A stretch of DNA of 64,000 bases from Agromyces ramosus (GTDB lineage: Bacteria > Actinomycetota > Actinomycetes > Actinomycetales > Microbacteriaceae): NCBI RefSeq assembly GCF_004216665.1, contig NZ_SGWY01000001.1, positions 992,001-1,056,000 of the forward strand, written 5' to 3'. The notes under the pieces are model-generated. The model ran no database searches. It had not been told where the DNA came from and saw only the letters and a list, made by a program, of their open reading frames with translations. The position numbers and the translations under genes were made by a program. Shown here in pieces: positions 56,289-63,562 of this stretch (positions are counted from its first letter, which is position 1; each line of letters starts with the position of its first letter).

Positions 56289-57500
56289 ATGCTGAGCGTG
56301 CGATGGTGGGACCTCGCGGCGATCGTCGTCGCGAGCGTCCTCGTCGTGCTCACCCTCACCGAGCCGCCCTACGGGGTCAACGAGGTCGGCGCCTGGGCCG
56401 CGGCGGGCGCCTTCCTCATCGTCTACTTCGCCTACGCCCGCCGATTCATCGACGGTGCGCCGATGCGGCACCACCTCGTGATCGCGTTCCTGTTCGCGGC
56501 CGTCCTCGCGGTGGGCACCGCGTTCGAGCCGGCGTTCGCCATCCTGCAGGCGTTCCTCTTCCCGTTCGTGTGGACGACCGCACCGAACGTCAGGAGCGCC
56601 CTCATCGCGAACATCGCCCTCGCGGTGGCCATCGTGATCGGTTACGGGGTCCGGTTCGGGCCGGCCGGGACCCTCACCGGGTTCGGCGTCGCGGTGCTGT
56701 CGGTCGGCTTCAGCATCGCCCTCGGCCTGTGGATCACGCGGATCGCGCGCTACGGCGAGGAACGGGCCAGGCTCCTCGACGAGCTGCAGGCCGCGCAGGG
56801 CCAGCTCGCGGCGATGCACCGCGAGGCGGGGGTGACCGACGAGCGGGGGCGCCTCGCCCGCGAGATCCACGACACGATCGCGCAGAGCCTCACGGGCCTC
56901 GTGATGGTGGCGCAGCGGGCGGGCAACCGGCTCGCCGGGGTCGACGGCGAGGCCGCGGCATCCGCGCGCAGCGATATCGAGCTCATGGAGCAGATGGGAC
57001 GCGAGGCGCTCACGGAGGCGCGCGGGCTGGTCGCCTCGCTCACGCCGGTCGAGGCCGACGCCGGGCTCGCCGAGGCGCTGCGGCGGCTCGCGACGTCGTT
57101 CGAGCGCGAGACCGGGGTGGCGGTCACGGTGACCGCGGATGCAACGGGGCTCGACCGCGAGCTCGAGGTCGTGCTCCTCCGCTCGGCCCAGGAGGCGCTC
57201 GCGAACGTGCGAAAGCACGCGAAGGCACGGTCCGCGACAGTCTCGGTGACGGCGGCGGGCGACCAGGTCGTGCTCACGGTCGCCGACGACGGCATCGGCC
57301 CCGGCGACGTCGTGCCGGGCGAGCACGGGTTCGGCCTCGCCGGCATCCGCGACCGCGCCGCCCTCGTCGGCGGCTCGTTCGAATTCGGTCCCGGAGCCGA
57401 GGGCGGCTCGAGACTCCGGGTCGTCGTGCCGCGAGCGGATGCCCCGCCTCCGCATGCGCACCCGCATCCGCGTCCGCATCCGACGGGAGGCACCGCGTGA
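56289..57500 (+). CDS. Sensor histidine kinase (HisKA_3/DesK type)
   Basis: 403 residues. Five membrane helices in the first ~155 residues, then a HisKA_3 phosphoacceptor (Arg-Glu-Ile-His-Asp-Thr-Ile-Ala-Gln-Ser, catalytic His) and an HATPase_c domain (Glu-Ala-Leu-Ala-Asn-Val-Arg-Lys-His; Asp-Asp-Gly-Ile-Gly; Gly-Leu-Ala-Gly-Ile-Arg-Asp-Arg). C-terminal Pro/His-rich tail. This is the NarL-partner class (LiaS/DesK-like). RBS GAGAAGGTG. Overlaps the response regulator gene by 4 bp (GTGA). Confidence 0.9.
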   Translation: MLSVRWWDLAAIVVASVLVVLTLTEPPYGVNEVGAWAAAGAFLIVYFAYARRFIDGAPMRHHLVIAFLFAAVLAVGTAFEPAFAILQAFLFPFVWTTAPNVRSALIANIALAVAIVIGYGVRFGPAGTLTGFGVAVLSVGFSIALGLWITRIARYGEERARLLDELQAAQGQLAAMHREAGVTDERGRLAREIHDTIAQSLTGLVMVAQRAGNRLAGVDGEAAASARSDIELMEQMGREALTEARGLVASLTPVEADAGLAEALRRLATSFERETGVAVTVTADATGLDRELEVVLLRSAQEALANVRKHAKARSATVSVTAAGDQVVLTVADDGIGPGDVVPGEHGFGLAGIRDRAALVGGSFEFGPGAEGGSRLRVVVPRADAPPPHAHPHPRPHPTGGTA

Positions 57501-58135
57501 CCGACCACATCCGCATCGTCGTCGCCGACGACCACCCGATCGTGCGCGCCGGCATCGTCGGCCTCCTCGAGCAGGCGCCCGGGATCGACGTGGTGGGCGA
57601 GGCCGCCGACGGCGCGGAGGCGGTGAAGCTCGCGGCATCCGAGCACCCCGACCTCGTGCTCATGGACCTGCGCATGCCCGGCGTCGACGGGGCGAGCGCG
57701 ACCGCGAGCATCGTCGCCGCCGGCCACGGCACGCGCGTGCTCGTGCTCACCACGTACGAGACCGACGACCACATCCTCGCGGCCATCGAGGCCGGCGCGA
57801 GCGGCTACCTGCTGAAGGCCGCCCCGCAGGCGGAGATCCTCGCGGGCATCCGGGCCGTCGCTGCCGGCGAGACGGTGCTGGCGCCGTCGATCGCGGCGAA
57901 GCTCGTGTCGCGCGTGCGCGCCGACGCGACCACCGTGGCGCCGCCCGCGCTCTCGCCGCGCGAGCACGAGGTGCTCGCCCTCGTGGCCGAGGGCCGCTCG
58001 AATCCCGAGATCGCGCGCACGCTCTACATCGGCGAGGCCACGGTGAAGACCCACCTGCTGCACGCATTCGAGAAGCTGGGCGTGAACGACCGCACCCGCG
58101 CGGTCACGCGCGCCATGGAGCTCGGCCTGCTCTGA
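57497..58135 (+). CDS. LuxR/NarL-family response regulator
   Basis: 212 residues. Receiver domain with Asp-Asp-His-Pro-Ile-Val-Arg, phosphoacceptor Asp in Val-Leu-Met-Asp-Leu-Arg-Met-Pro, Thr-Thr-Tyr and Lys-Ala; C-terminal LuxR helix-turn-helix (Leu-Ser-Pro-Arg-Glu-His-Glu-Val; Ile-Ala-Arg-Thr-Leu-Tyr-Ile-Gly-Glu-Ala-Thr-Val-Lys-Thr-His-Leu). Starts at GTG overlapping the kinase stop. Likely controls its own operon, possibly through the palindrome at 54311-54326. Confidence 0.92.
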   Translation: MTDHIRIVVADDHPIVRAGIVGLLEQAPGIDVVGEAADGAEAVKLAASEHPDLVLMDLRMPGVDGASATASIVAAGHGTRVLVLTTYETDDHILAAIEAGASGYLLKAAPQAEILAGIRAVAAGETVLAPSIAAKLVSRVRADATTVAPPALSPREHEVLALVAEGRSNPEIARTLYIGEATVKTHLLHAFEKLGVNDRTRAVTRAMELGLL

Positions 58136-58208
58136 CCCGCGCCTATCGGCTCCGGCGGCGCAGCGCAACGGCCTGACACGGGCGGCGCCGCGCCCCTACG
58201 CTGGCCGC

Positions 58209-59819
58209 GTGGTCTTCACGAGCGTTCGCGTCGCGGTCCGGCGCACCCGGATCCTCCCGAAGTGGGTCCGACGAGCGGATGCCGCGGCGGGCCGCGCCGT
58301 GAACCGGCGCCATACCCACCCGCACGTCGACGCCTTCTGGTCGCGGCTCACGGGGTTCGCGGACAACGGCGTGCTGTGGTGGACGCTCGCCGGCGTGCTC
58401 GCCGTGACACGCCGACGCCGCGCCTCCGTGCGGGGCCTGCTCTCACTGCTCGGGGCGAGCGCCCTCACCAACCTCATCGCCAAGCAGGTCTTCGGCGGCG
58501 ATCGACCGCTGCTCGCCGACGTTCCCATCGGGCGACGCCTGGCGAAGCATCCGACCACGCCGTCGTTCCCGTCGGGACATTCGGCGAGCGCGGCGGCCTT
58601 CGCCACGGGCGTCGCGCTCGAGCAGCCGCGGATCGGCGCGGCGATCGCGCCCGTCGCCCTCGGCGTCGGCTACTCGCGGATGCACACCGGGGCGCACTGG
58701 CTCTCCGACGTGGTCGGCGGCCTCGCCCTCGGCGCCGCGGTCGCCGGCGTCGGCGCACTCGTCGTGCCGCCGAGGCCGGGAACGCCTGAGGCGCCGAAGC
58801 CGACCGGGGTGGACCGCCGACTCCCTGCCTCGTCCGACGGCGCCGGGCTGTTCATCGTCGTCAACCGCGCCTCGGGTACGAGCGTCGTGCGGGCCGATCC
58901 GCTTCCCGTGATCGCCGAGCGCCTGCCGGCCGCGGAGGTGCACGTGCTCGAGGAGGACGAGTCGCCCCGCGAGGCGGTGCGCGCCGCGCTCGCGCGCCGC
59001 GACCGGCCGCGGATCCTGGGGGCCTGCGGCGGCGACGGCTCCGTCGCCGCCGTCGCCCACGAGGCCGTCGCCGCGGGGCTCCCGCTGCTGGTCGTGCCCG
59101 GCGGGACGTTCAACCACTTCGCCCGCACGGCCGGCGCGGCATCCGTCGACCTGGCCATCGACGCCCTGCAGCGGGGCGAGGGCGTGCGGGCGGATGTCGC
59201 GGAGCTCGCGTTCGGGGACGACGACCCGATCACCGTGCTGAACGCCGCGTCGGTGGGCATCTACCCCGACTTCGTCGCCGTGCGCGAGCAGCTCGAGGAG
59301 CGCTGGGGCAAGTGGCTCGCCGCGATCGTCGCGGCGAGTCGGGTGCTGCGCCGTTCGGAGCCGGTCACCGTCGTCGTGAACGGGCGGCGGGCCCGCGTGT
59401 GGACCCTCTTCGTCGGCGTCGGCCGCAACGACCCGGGCACCGCAGCGCCCCTGCAGCGGCGGCGGCTCGACGGGGGCGTGCTCGACGTGCGGATCCTGCA
59501 TGCGGAGTCCCGCGCACGTGCGGTCGCATCGCTCGCCTTCGGGAGACGCACGAGCGCGGTGTTGCGCGCCCTGCGGCTGCTCCCCCGGCGCATCGAGTCC
59601 TTCACGGCCGAATCGCTCGACGTCGTCGTGCGACCCCGACAGGGTCAGCCGCCGGGATTCGCGCACGACGGCGAGGTCGCGATCGCGGCGCCCGCGGAGG
59701 CCGCGGCGGCGTATCCCGCGCCCGGCTACCGCACGACCGTCCGCATCGCGCCGGAAGTGCTCGACGTGTACCGGCCGGCCACCGGTGGCGCCGAGGCCGA
59801 AGGGCCGGGCGGCCGCTGA
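58209..59819 (+). CDS. PAP2 phosphatase / diacylglycerol kinase fusion
   Basis: 536 residues. N-terminal PAP2: Lys-Gln-Val-Phe-Gly-Gly-Asp-Arg-Pro, Ser-Phe-Pro-Ser-Gly-His-Ser-Ala-Ser and Ser-Arg-Met-His-Thr-Gly-Ala-His-Trp with helices between, ending near residue 185. C-terminal DAG-kinase catalytic domain from about 210: Val-Val-Asn-Arg-Ala-Ser-Gly-Thr, Gly-Gly-Asp-Gly-Ser, Val-Pro-Gly-Gly-Thr-Phe-Asn-His-Phe. The pair would dephosphorylate and rephosphorylate lipid or polyprenyl intermediates, a known actinobacterial architecture. GTG start 6 nt after TACGCT. Confidence 0.9.
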   Translation: MVFTSVRVAVRRTRILPKWVRRADAAAGRAVNRRHTHPHVDAFWSRLTGFADNGVLWWTLAGVLAVTRRRRASVRGLLSLLGASALTNLIAKQVFGGDRPLLADVPIGRRLAKHPTTPSFPSGHSASAAAFATGVALEQPRIGAAIAPVALGVGYSRMHTGAHWLSDVVGGLALGAAVAGVGALVVPPRPGTPEAPKPTGVDRRLPASSDGAGLFIVVNRASGTSVVRADPLPVIAERLPAAEVHVLEEDESPREAVRAALARRDRPRILGACGGDGSVAAVAHEAVAAGLPLLVVPGGTFNHFARTAGAASVDLAIDALQRGEGVRADVAELAFGDDDPITVLNAASVGIYPDFVAVREQLEERWGKWLAAIVAASRVLRRSEPVTVVVNGRRARVWTLFVGVGRNDPGTAAPLQRRRLDGGVLDVRILHAESRARAVASLAFGRRTSAVLRALRLLPRRIESFTAESLDVVVRPRQGQPPGFAHDGEVAIAAPAEAAAAYPAPGYRTTVRIAPEVLDVYRPATGGAEAEGPGGR

Positions 59820-59859
59820 GGATTGCCCGGCGAGATCGCCGAGCTCGGCTGTGGGACGG

Positions 59860-61095
59860 CTACAGCTCGACCCCCACGAGCATCGGCTCGGGCTGCAGCA
59901 GGATGCCGAACTCGGCCTGCACGCGGCTCCGCACGAAGCGGGCGAGCTGCGCGATCTCCTCGGCCGAGGCGCCGCCGCGATTCGTGATGGCGAGCGTGTG
60001 CTTCGACGAGACCGCGGCGCGGGAACCCGGCAGGGCGAACCCGCGGCGGATGCCCGACTTCTCGATGAGCCACGCGGCCGAGAGCTTGACGAGCGGCGCG
60101 GCGGGCGCGGCATCCGGAGCGGTGCCGGATGCCTCGAGCGACGCTTGGTGCGCGAGGAACTGGTCGAGGGGCGACTCGTCGACGCCGCCGACGAGCGGCG
60201 TGATCTCGTCGGCGGCCTCCTCCTCGAGGTACCAGCGCGGCGCGTCGCCGGGCAGCGTGCGCGCCACGCGCTCGGTGACGATGGGGTTCGTGAAGAACGA
60301 GCCCGCGCTCACGGAGTCGGGGTCGGCCGGATCGAGCACCATGCCCTTCGACCGACGCAGGCCGAGCACGCTCTCGCGCACCCGGAGGATCGGCACCCGG
60401 TCGCCGAGGTTCACGTGCAGGGCGTCGGCGAGCTGCGCGTACGCGATCGGCTGACCGAGGGCCTCGCCGAGCACGGCGCGCTCGAGCGCGGTGTCGTGCA
60501 GCTCGAACTCGACCGAGACCACGACCCCGCGCAGGCCCCGCTTCAGCACCGACGTGCGATACCCGAGCTCGAGCTCGTCCGCGCCCATGCGGCGCGGCGC
60601 ATCGGCCCCCTCGTCGAGGAACTCGATCGCGACGAGCGTCGCCTCCAGCTCCTGCCCGTAGGCGCCGATGTTCTGCACGGGGGCGGCGCCGACCGACCCC
60701 GGGATCCCCGAGAGCGCCTCGAACCCCGAGTACCCGTGTTCGACCGTCCACGCGACGAGGTCGTCCCAGTTCTCGCCGGCCTGGACGCGCAGGCGAACGG
60801 ATGCCGTGCTCCCGGCGCCGTCGGTGCCCTCACCGAGCGCGCCCGCGGCCGCGCCGTTCCCGCGCGCGAGGACCTCGATGCCCTTCGTGGCCACCCGGAT
60901 CACGGTGCCGTCGAAGCCCGCGTCGCCCACGAGCAGGTTGGAGCCGCCGCCGAGCGCCAGCCACGGCTCGCGCGCGTCCCACGCCTCGCGCGCGAGGTCG
61001 ACCAGGTCGCGCTGGGTCGTCGCGGTGACGAGCCGGCCGGCCGGACCGCCGACCTGCAGCGTCGTGAGCTCGGAGAACGGGATGTCGTGCGCCAT
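59860..61095 (-). CDS. murB: UDP-N-acetylmuramate dehydrogenase
   Basis: 411 residues, type I MurB. Signatures: Val-Gly-Gly-Pro-Ala and Gly-Gly-Gly-Ser-Asn-Leu-Leu-Val for FAD, Gly-Ile-Pro-Gly-Ser-Val-Gly-Ala-Ala-Pro-Val-Gln-Asn-Ile-Gly-Ala-Tyr-Gly, Tyr-Arg-Thr-Ser, Ser-Ala-Gly-Ser-Phe-Phe-Thr-Asn-Pro with the catalytic serine, and Gln-Pro-Glu-Pro. Reduces UDP-GlcNAc-enolpyruvate in peptidoglycan synthesis. An Ala/Pro/Ser insert (about residues 310-330) contains two inverted copies of the GGATGCC oligomer. Overlaps the MaoC gene (TGATG), so it is translationally coupled. Confidence 0.94.
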   Translation of the reverse strand: MAHDIPFSELTTLQVGGPAGRLVTATTQRDLVDLAREAWDAREPWLALGGGSNLLVGDAGFDGTVIRVATKGIEVLARGNGAAAGALGEGTDGAGSTASVRLRVQAGENWDDLVAWTVEHGYSGFEALSGIPGSVGAAPVQNIGAYGQELEATLVAIEFLDEGADAPRRMGADELELGYRTSVLKRGLRGVVVSVEFELHDTALERAVLGEALGQPIAYAQLADALHVNLGDRVPILRVRESVLGLRRSKGMVLDPADPDSVSAGSFFTNPIVTERVARTLPGDAPRWYLEEEAADEITPLVGGVDESPLDQFLAHQASLEASGTAPDAAPAAPLVKLSAAWLIEKSGIRRGFALPGSRAAVSSKHTLAITNRGGASAEEIAQLARFVRSRVQAEFGILLQPEPMLVGVEL

Positions 61096-61523
61096 CAGTC
61101 GAGCGAGACCCGCGCCTGCGCCTTGCCGAGCACGGTCTCCTCGCCGACCTTCACGGTGAGGTCGATGCGGGCAACGCGAGCCTCCGCGTCGAGCTGGCCG
61201 ACCTTGGCGACCACCGAGACGACGGCGCCGACCTTCGCGTCGACCACGACGGGGCGGGTGAAGCGCACCCCGTAGTCGACGACGCGACCCGGGTCTCCGA
61301 CCCAGTCGACGACCGGCTGCACGGCGAAGCCCATGGTGAGCATGCCGTGCGCGAGCACGCCCGGCAGCCCGACCGCGTGCGCGACGTCGTCGCGGTAGTG
61401 GATCGCGTTGAAGTCGCCCGAGGCGCCCGCGTAGCGCACGAGCGAGTCGCGCGTGAGCGGAAACGACTGCTCGGCGACGATGTCGCCGACGGTGAGGCCG
61501 TCGAAGGCGGGCGTGCCGGGCAT
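61095..61523 (-). CDS. MaoC-like dehydratase subunit (HadB-like)
   Basis: 142 residues, hot-dog fold: Arg-Tyr-Ala-Gly-Ala-Ser-Gly-Asp-Phe-Asn-Ala-Ile-His-Tyr-Arg-Asp with catalytic Asp and His, then Leu-Ala-His-Gly-Met-Leu-Thr-Met-Gly. This is the HadB-type catalytic subunit of a 3-hydroxyacyl-ACP dehydratase. Pairs with the preceding HadA-like gene and murB; the order is conserved among Actinobacteria. Start ATG overlaps the upstream stop (TGATG). Confidence 0.88.
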   Translation of the reverse strand: MPGTPAFDGLTVGDIVAEQSFPLTRDSLVRYAGASGDFNAIHYRDDVAHAVGLPGVLAHGMLTMGFAVQPVVDWVGDPGRVVDYGVRFTRPVVVDAKVGAVVSVVAKVGQLDAEARVARIDLTVKVGEETVLGKAQARVSLD

Positions 61524-61969
61524 CAGTCCTCACCTCGCACCACGAGCGCCGAGATGGCGGTCACGACATGGGCCCCGGAGGCATCCGTGATGGCCGACTC
61601 GGCGGTGACGATCGAGTGGCCGCCGAGCGTCTTCACGCTCGACACGGTGAGCGTAGGCGTGAGCAGGTCCCCGGCGACGATCGGCCGACTCGAGACGAAC
61701 CGCTGGTCGCCGTGCACGACGCGCGAGAAGTCGATCCCGGCGTCGGGCTCGGCGAGCAGCTGCGCGAGCGTGTGCTCCTGGAGGACGACGGCGAAGGTTG
61801 GCGGCGCGACGACGTCGTCGTAGCCGGCGGCCCTCGCCGCGTCGAGGTCGTGGTTGATCGGGTTCGTGGCGAAGACGGCACGGGCGAACTCGCGCACCTT
61901 CTCACGGCCGACGAGATAGGGCTCGATGGGCGGGAAGACCCGCCCCTGCAGCTCGGGGTTCACTGGCAC
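61523..61969 (-). CDS. FAS1-like/MaoC N-terminal dehydratase subunit (HadA-like)
   Basis: 148 residues: Tyr-Leu-Val-Gly-Arg-Glu-Lys-Val-Arg-Glu-Phe-Ala, Asp-Ala-Ala-Arg-Ala-Ala-Gly-Tyr-Asp-Asp-Val-Val-Ala-Pro-Pro-Thr-Phe-Ala, Val-His-Gly-Asp-Gln-Arg-Phe and a C-terminal hot-dog strand. This is the HadA-type non-catalytic partner. GTG start 6 nt after TAGACT (leaderless). First gene of the hadA-hadB-murB operon. Confidence 0.88.
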   Translation of the reverse strand: MPVNPELQGRVFPPIEPYLVGREKVREFARAVFATNPINHDLDAARAAGYDDVVAPPTFAVVLQEHTLAQLLAEPDAGIDFSRVVHGDQRFVSSRPIVAGDLLTPTLTVSSVKTLGGHSIVTAESAITDASGAHVVTAISALVVRGED

Positions 61970-62020
61970 CCCGACAGTCTATGCGGCGGCCTCGCGGCGG
62001 CAGGGGGTCGCGAAGCGGCC

Positions 62021-62055
62021 GACGGATGCCGCGGCGCACGCCCGCGGCATCCGTC
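62021..62055. terminator. Bidirectional hairpin from inverted GGATGCCGCGG copies
   Basis: Perfect 14-bp stem GACGGATGCCGCGG / complement with a 7-nt loop, between the hadA-like gene and the DUF937 gene. Confidence 0.7.
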
Positions 62056-62067
62056 ACGCCACGCGTC

Positions 62068-62694
62068 TCAGCGCTTGCCGCCGCCGAGGAGCCCGCCCAG
62101 CAGGTCACCGAGGCCGCCGCCGGAGCCGCCGGAGCCCCGGCCGCCGAGCAGGCCGCCGAGCACGTCGCCCAGGCCGCCGCCTCCGCCCGATCCGCCCGAG
62201 CCCGAGCCGCCGCCGAGGAGCCCGCCGAGCACGTCGCCGATGCCGCCGCCGCCACCGCCGCCCGAGGCCTCCCCCGCGGGCTCCGAGCCCTCCTGCTTCT
62301 TCGAGAACTGCTTCGCGAGGAACGCGAGCACGATCGGCGCGAGGATCGGCAGGAGCTTGCCGATGAGGTCGCCGGCCCCGCCCTCCTTCTTGTCGAGGGC
62401 GGTGACGACCTGGTCGGTCTTGTCGCCGAAGACGTTCCTCACGATCTTGCGGCCGTCCTCCTCGTCGACGTCGGCGAGGTTCACTCCGCCCTCGACGAGC
62501 GACGGGTCGTGCGACTTCACCGCGCGCTCGAGCGACGCGGCGCCCGCCGGGTCCGTGGCGTTGGCGCCCATGCCGGCGAGGAGGGCGGGCAGGGCGTCGT
62601 CGACGGCCTTCCTCGCGGTCGCCTCGTCGACGCCGAGCTTCGCGGCGATGTCGCCGATCGGAAGGTCGGCGACGATCTCGTCGATACCAGCCAT
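62068..62694 (-). CDS. DUF937 domain-containing protein with Gly-rich repeats
   Basis: 208 residues. Residues 1-130 are the DUF937 core (Ile-Ala-Ala-Lys-Leu-Gly-Val-Asp-Glu-Ala-Thr-Ala-Arg-Lys-Ala; Leu-Pro-Ala-Leu-Leu-Ala-Gly-Met; Lys-Leu-Leu-Pro-Ile-Leu-Ala-Pro-Ile). The C-terminal third has three copies of a Gly-Asp-Val/Leu-Leu-Gly-Gly-Leu-Leu-Gly-Gly unit separated by Gly/Ser linkers, probably flexible or self-associating. Function unknown. Single gene. Confidence 0.85.
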   Translation of the reverse strand: MAGIDEIVADLPIGDIAAKLGVDEATARKAVDDALPALLAGMGANATDPAGAASLERAVKSHDPSLVEGGVNLADVDEEDGRKIVRNVFGDKTDQVVTALDKKEGGAGDLIGKLLPILAPIVLAFLAKQFSKKQEGSEPAGEASGGGGGGGIGDVLGGLLGGGSGSGGSGGGGGLGDVLGGLLGGRGSGGSGGGLGDLLGGLLGGGKR

Positions 62695-62811
62695 TGCGGA
62701 TTCCCCATTCCCGCGTCCGCCGTCGGACGCCCGCGTTCACGCTAGCGGGGCCGGTGACCCATGCGGAAGGGCTGGACCATGGGACCGCGGCCGGCCCACG
62801 TCCCGCCGCGC

Positions 62812-63426
62812 TCAGTCGTTCTCGTAGCGGGCGAGGCGGAGGCGCAGGCCGTCGAGCAGCATCTCGAGGCCCGCCTCGAACGCCCGGTCGCTGCGCGCGG
62901 CGCCGCGCGGGGACCCCTCGACGAGTCGGCCGAGCGCCCGGGTCGGGGTCTCGGGTCGCCAGATCTCGTCGGGCGACGCGAGGTCGAGGCCGAACCCGAT
63001 CGAGAAGGCGTCGATGATCGCCACGACCTCGAGCACGTCGTCATCGGGGAATCCCGCATCGGCCAGCGCGCTGGCGAGACGGTCGTAGCTCGCGATGACG
63101 GTCGGGTCGGTGATCGTCTTGCCCACGATGAGCGGGATGAGGAACGGATGCTCCGCGTACATCCGCCGCTCGGCGCGCAGCATGGCGGCCACGACCTCGT
63201 CCCACGTGCCGGTGAACGACTCCGACATGTACTGCTCCCCGAGCCGGCCGCGCATGAGCTCGATGATCTCGTCGCGCCCCGCGACGTGGTTGTAGAGCGA
63301 CGAGGGGGTCACGCCGAGCCTGCGCGCGATCGCGTTGACGCCGAACGGGGCGCCCTCGTCGACCAGCGCCATCGCGGCATCCGCGATCCGGTCGGTCGAC
63401 AGCAACGGGGTCCTCGGCCTCGGCAT
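62812..63426 (-). CDS. TetR/AcrR family regulator
   Basis: 204 residues. N-terminal helix-turn-helix: Arg-Ile-Ala-Asp-Ala-Ala-Met-Ala-Leu-Val-Asp-Glu, Val-Asn-Ala-Ile-Ala-Arg-Arg-Leu-Gly-Val-Thr-Pro-Ser-Ser-Leu-Tyr-Asn-His-Val; TetR_C-type ligand domain after residue 70. Divergent from an MFS transporter across 136 bp that contains a perfect 21-bp palindrome, a textbook repressor/exporter pair. Ligand is probably a drug or metabolite exported by the MFS protein. Confidence 0.88.
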   Translation of the reverse strand: MPRPRTPLLSTDRIADAAMALVDEGAPFGVNAIARRLGVTPSSLYNHVAGRDEIIELMRGRLGEQYMSESFTGTWDEVVAAMLRAERRMYAEHPFLIPLIVGKTITDPTVIASYDRLASALADAGFPDDDVLEVVAIIDAFSIGFGLDLASPDEIWRPETPTRALGRLVEGSPRGAARSDRAFEAGLEMLLDGLRLRLARYEND

Positions 63427-63501
63427 CGGCGCCTCCTTCGTCCACGTCAGCCTACGGGTCTCGAAATTGCCTCTTCCCGAATCCGCCTCACGTCTGCATA
63501 A

Positions 63502-63522
63502 TAAACGAATACTATTCGTTTA
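63502..63522. promoter_or_regulatory. TetR operator, 21-bp palindrome
   Basis: Perfect inverted repeat with half-site TAAACGAATA on each side of one central base, overlapping a -10-like CATAAT for the MFS gene. AT-rich island in GC-rich DNA, between divergent tetR and MFS genes. Confidence 0.85.
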
Positions 63523-63562
63523 GCTCGTGCACACCGTCGTGTCGAACCCCCGGAGGTCCCCC

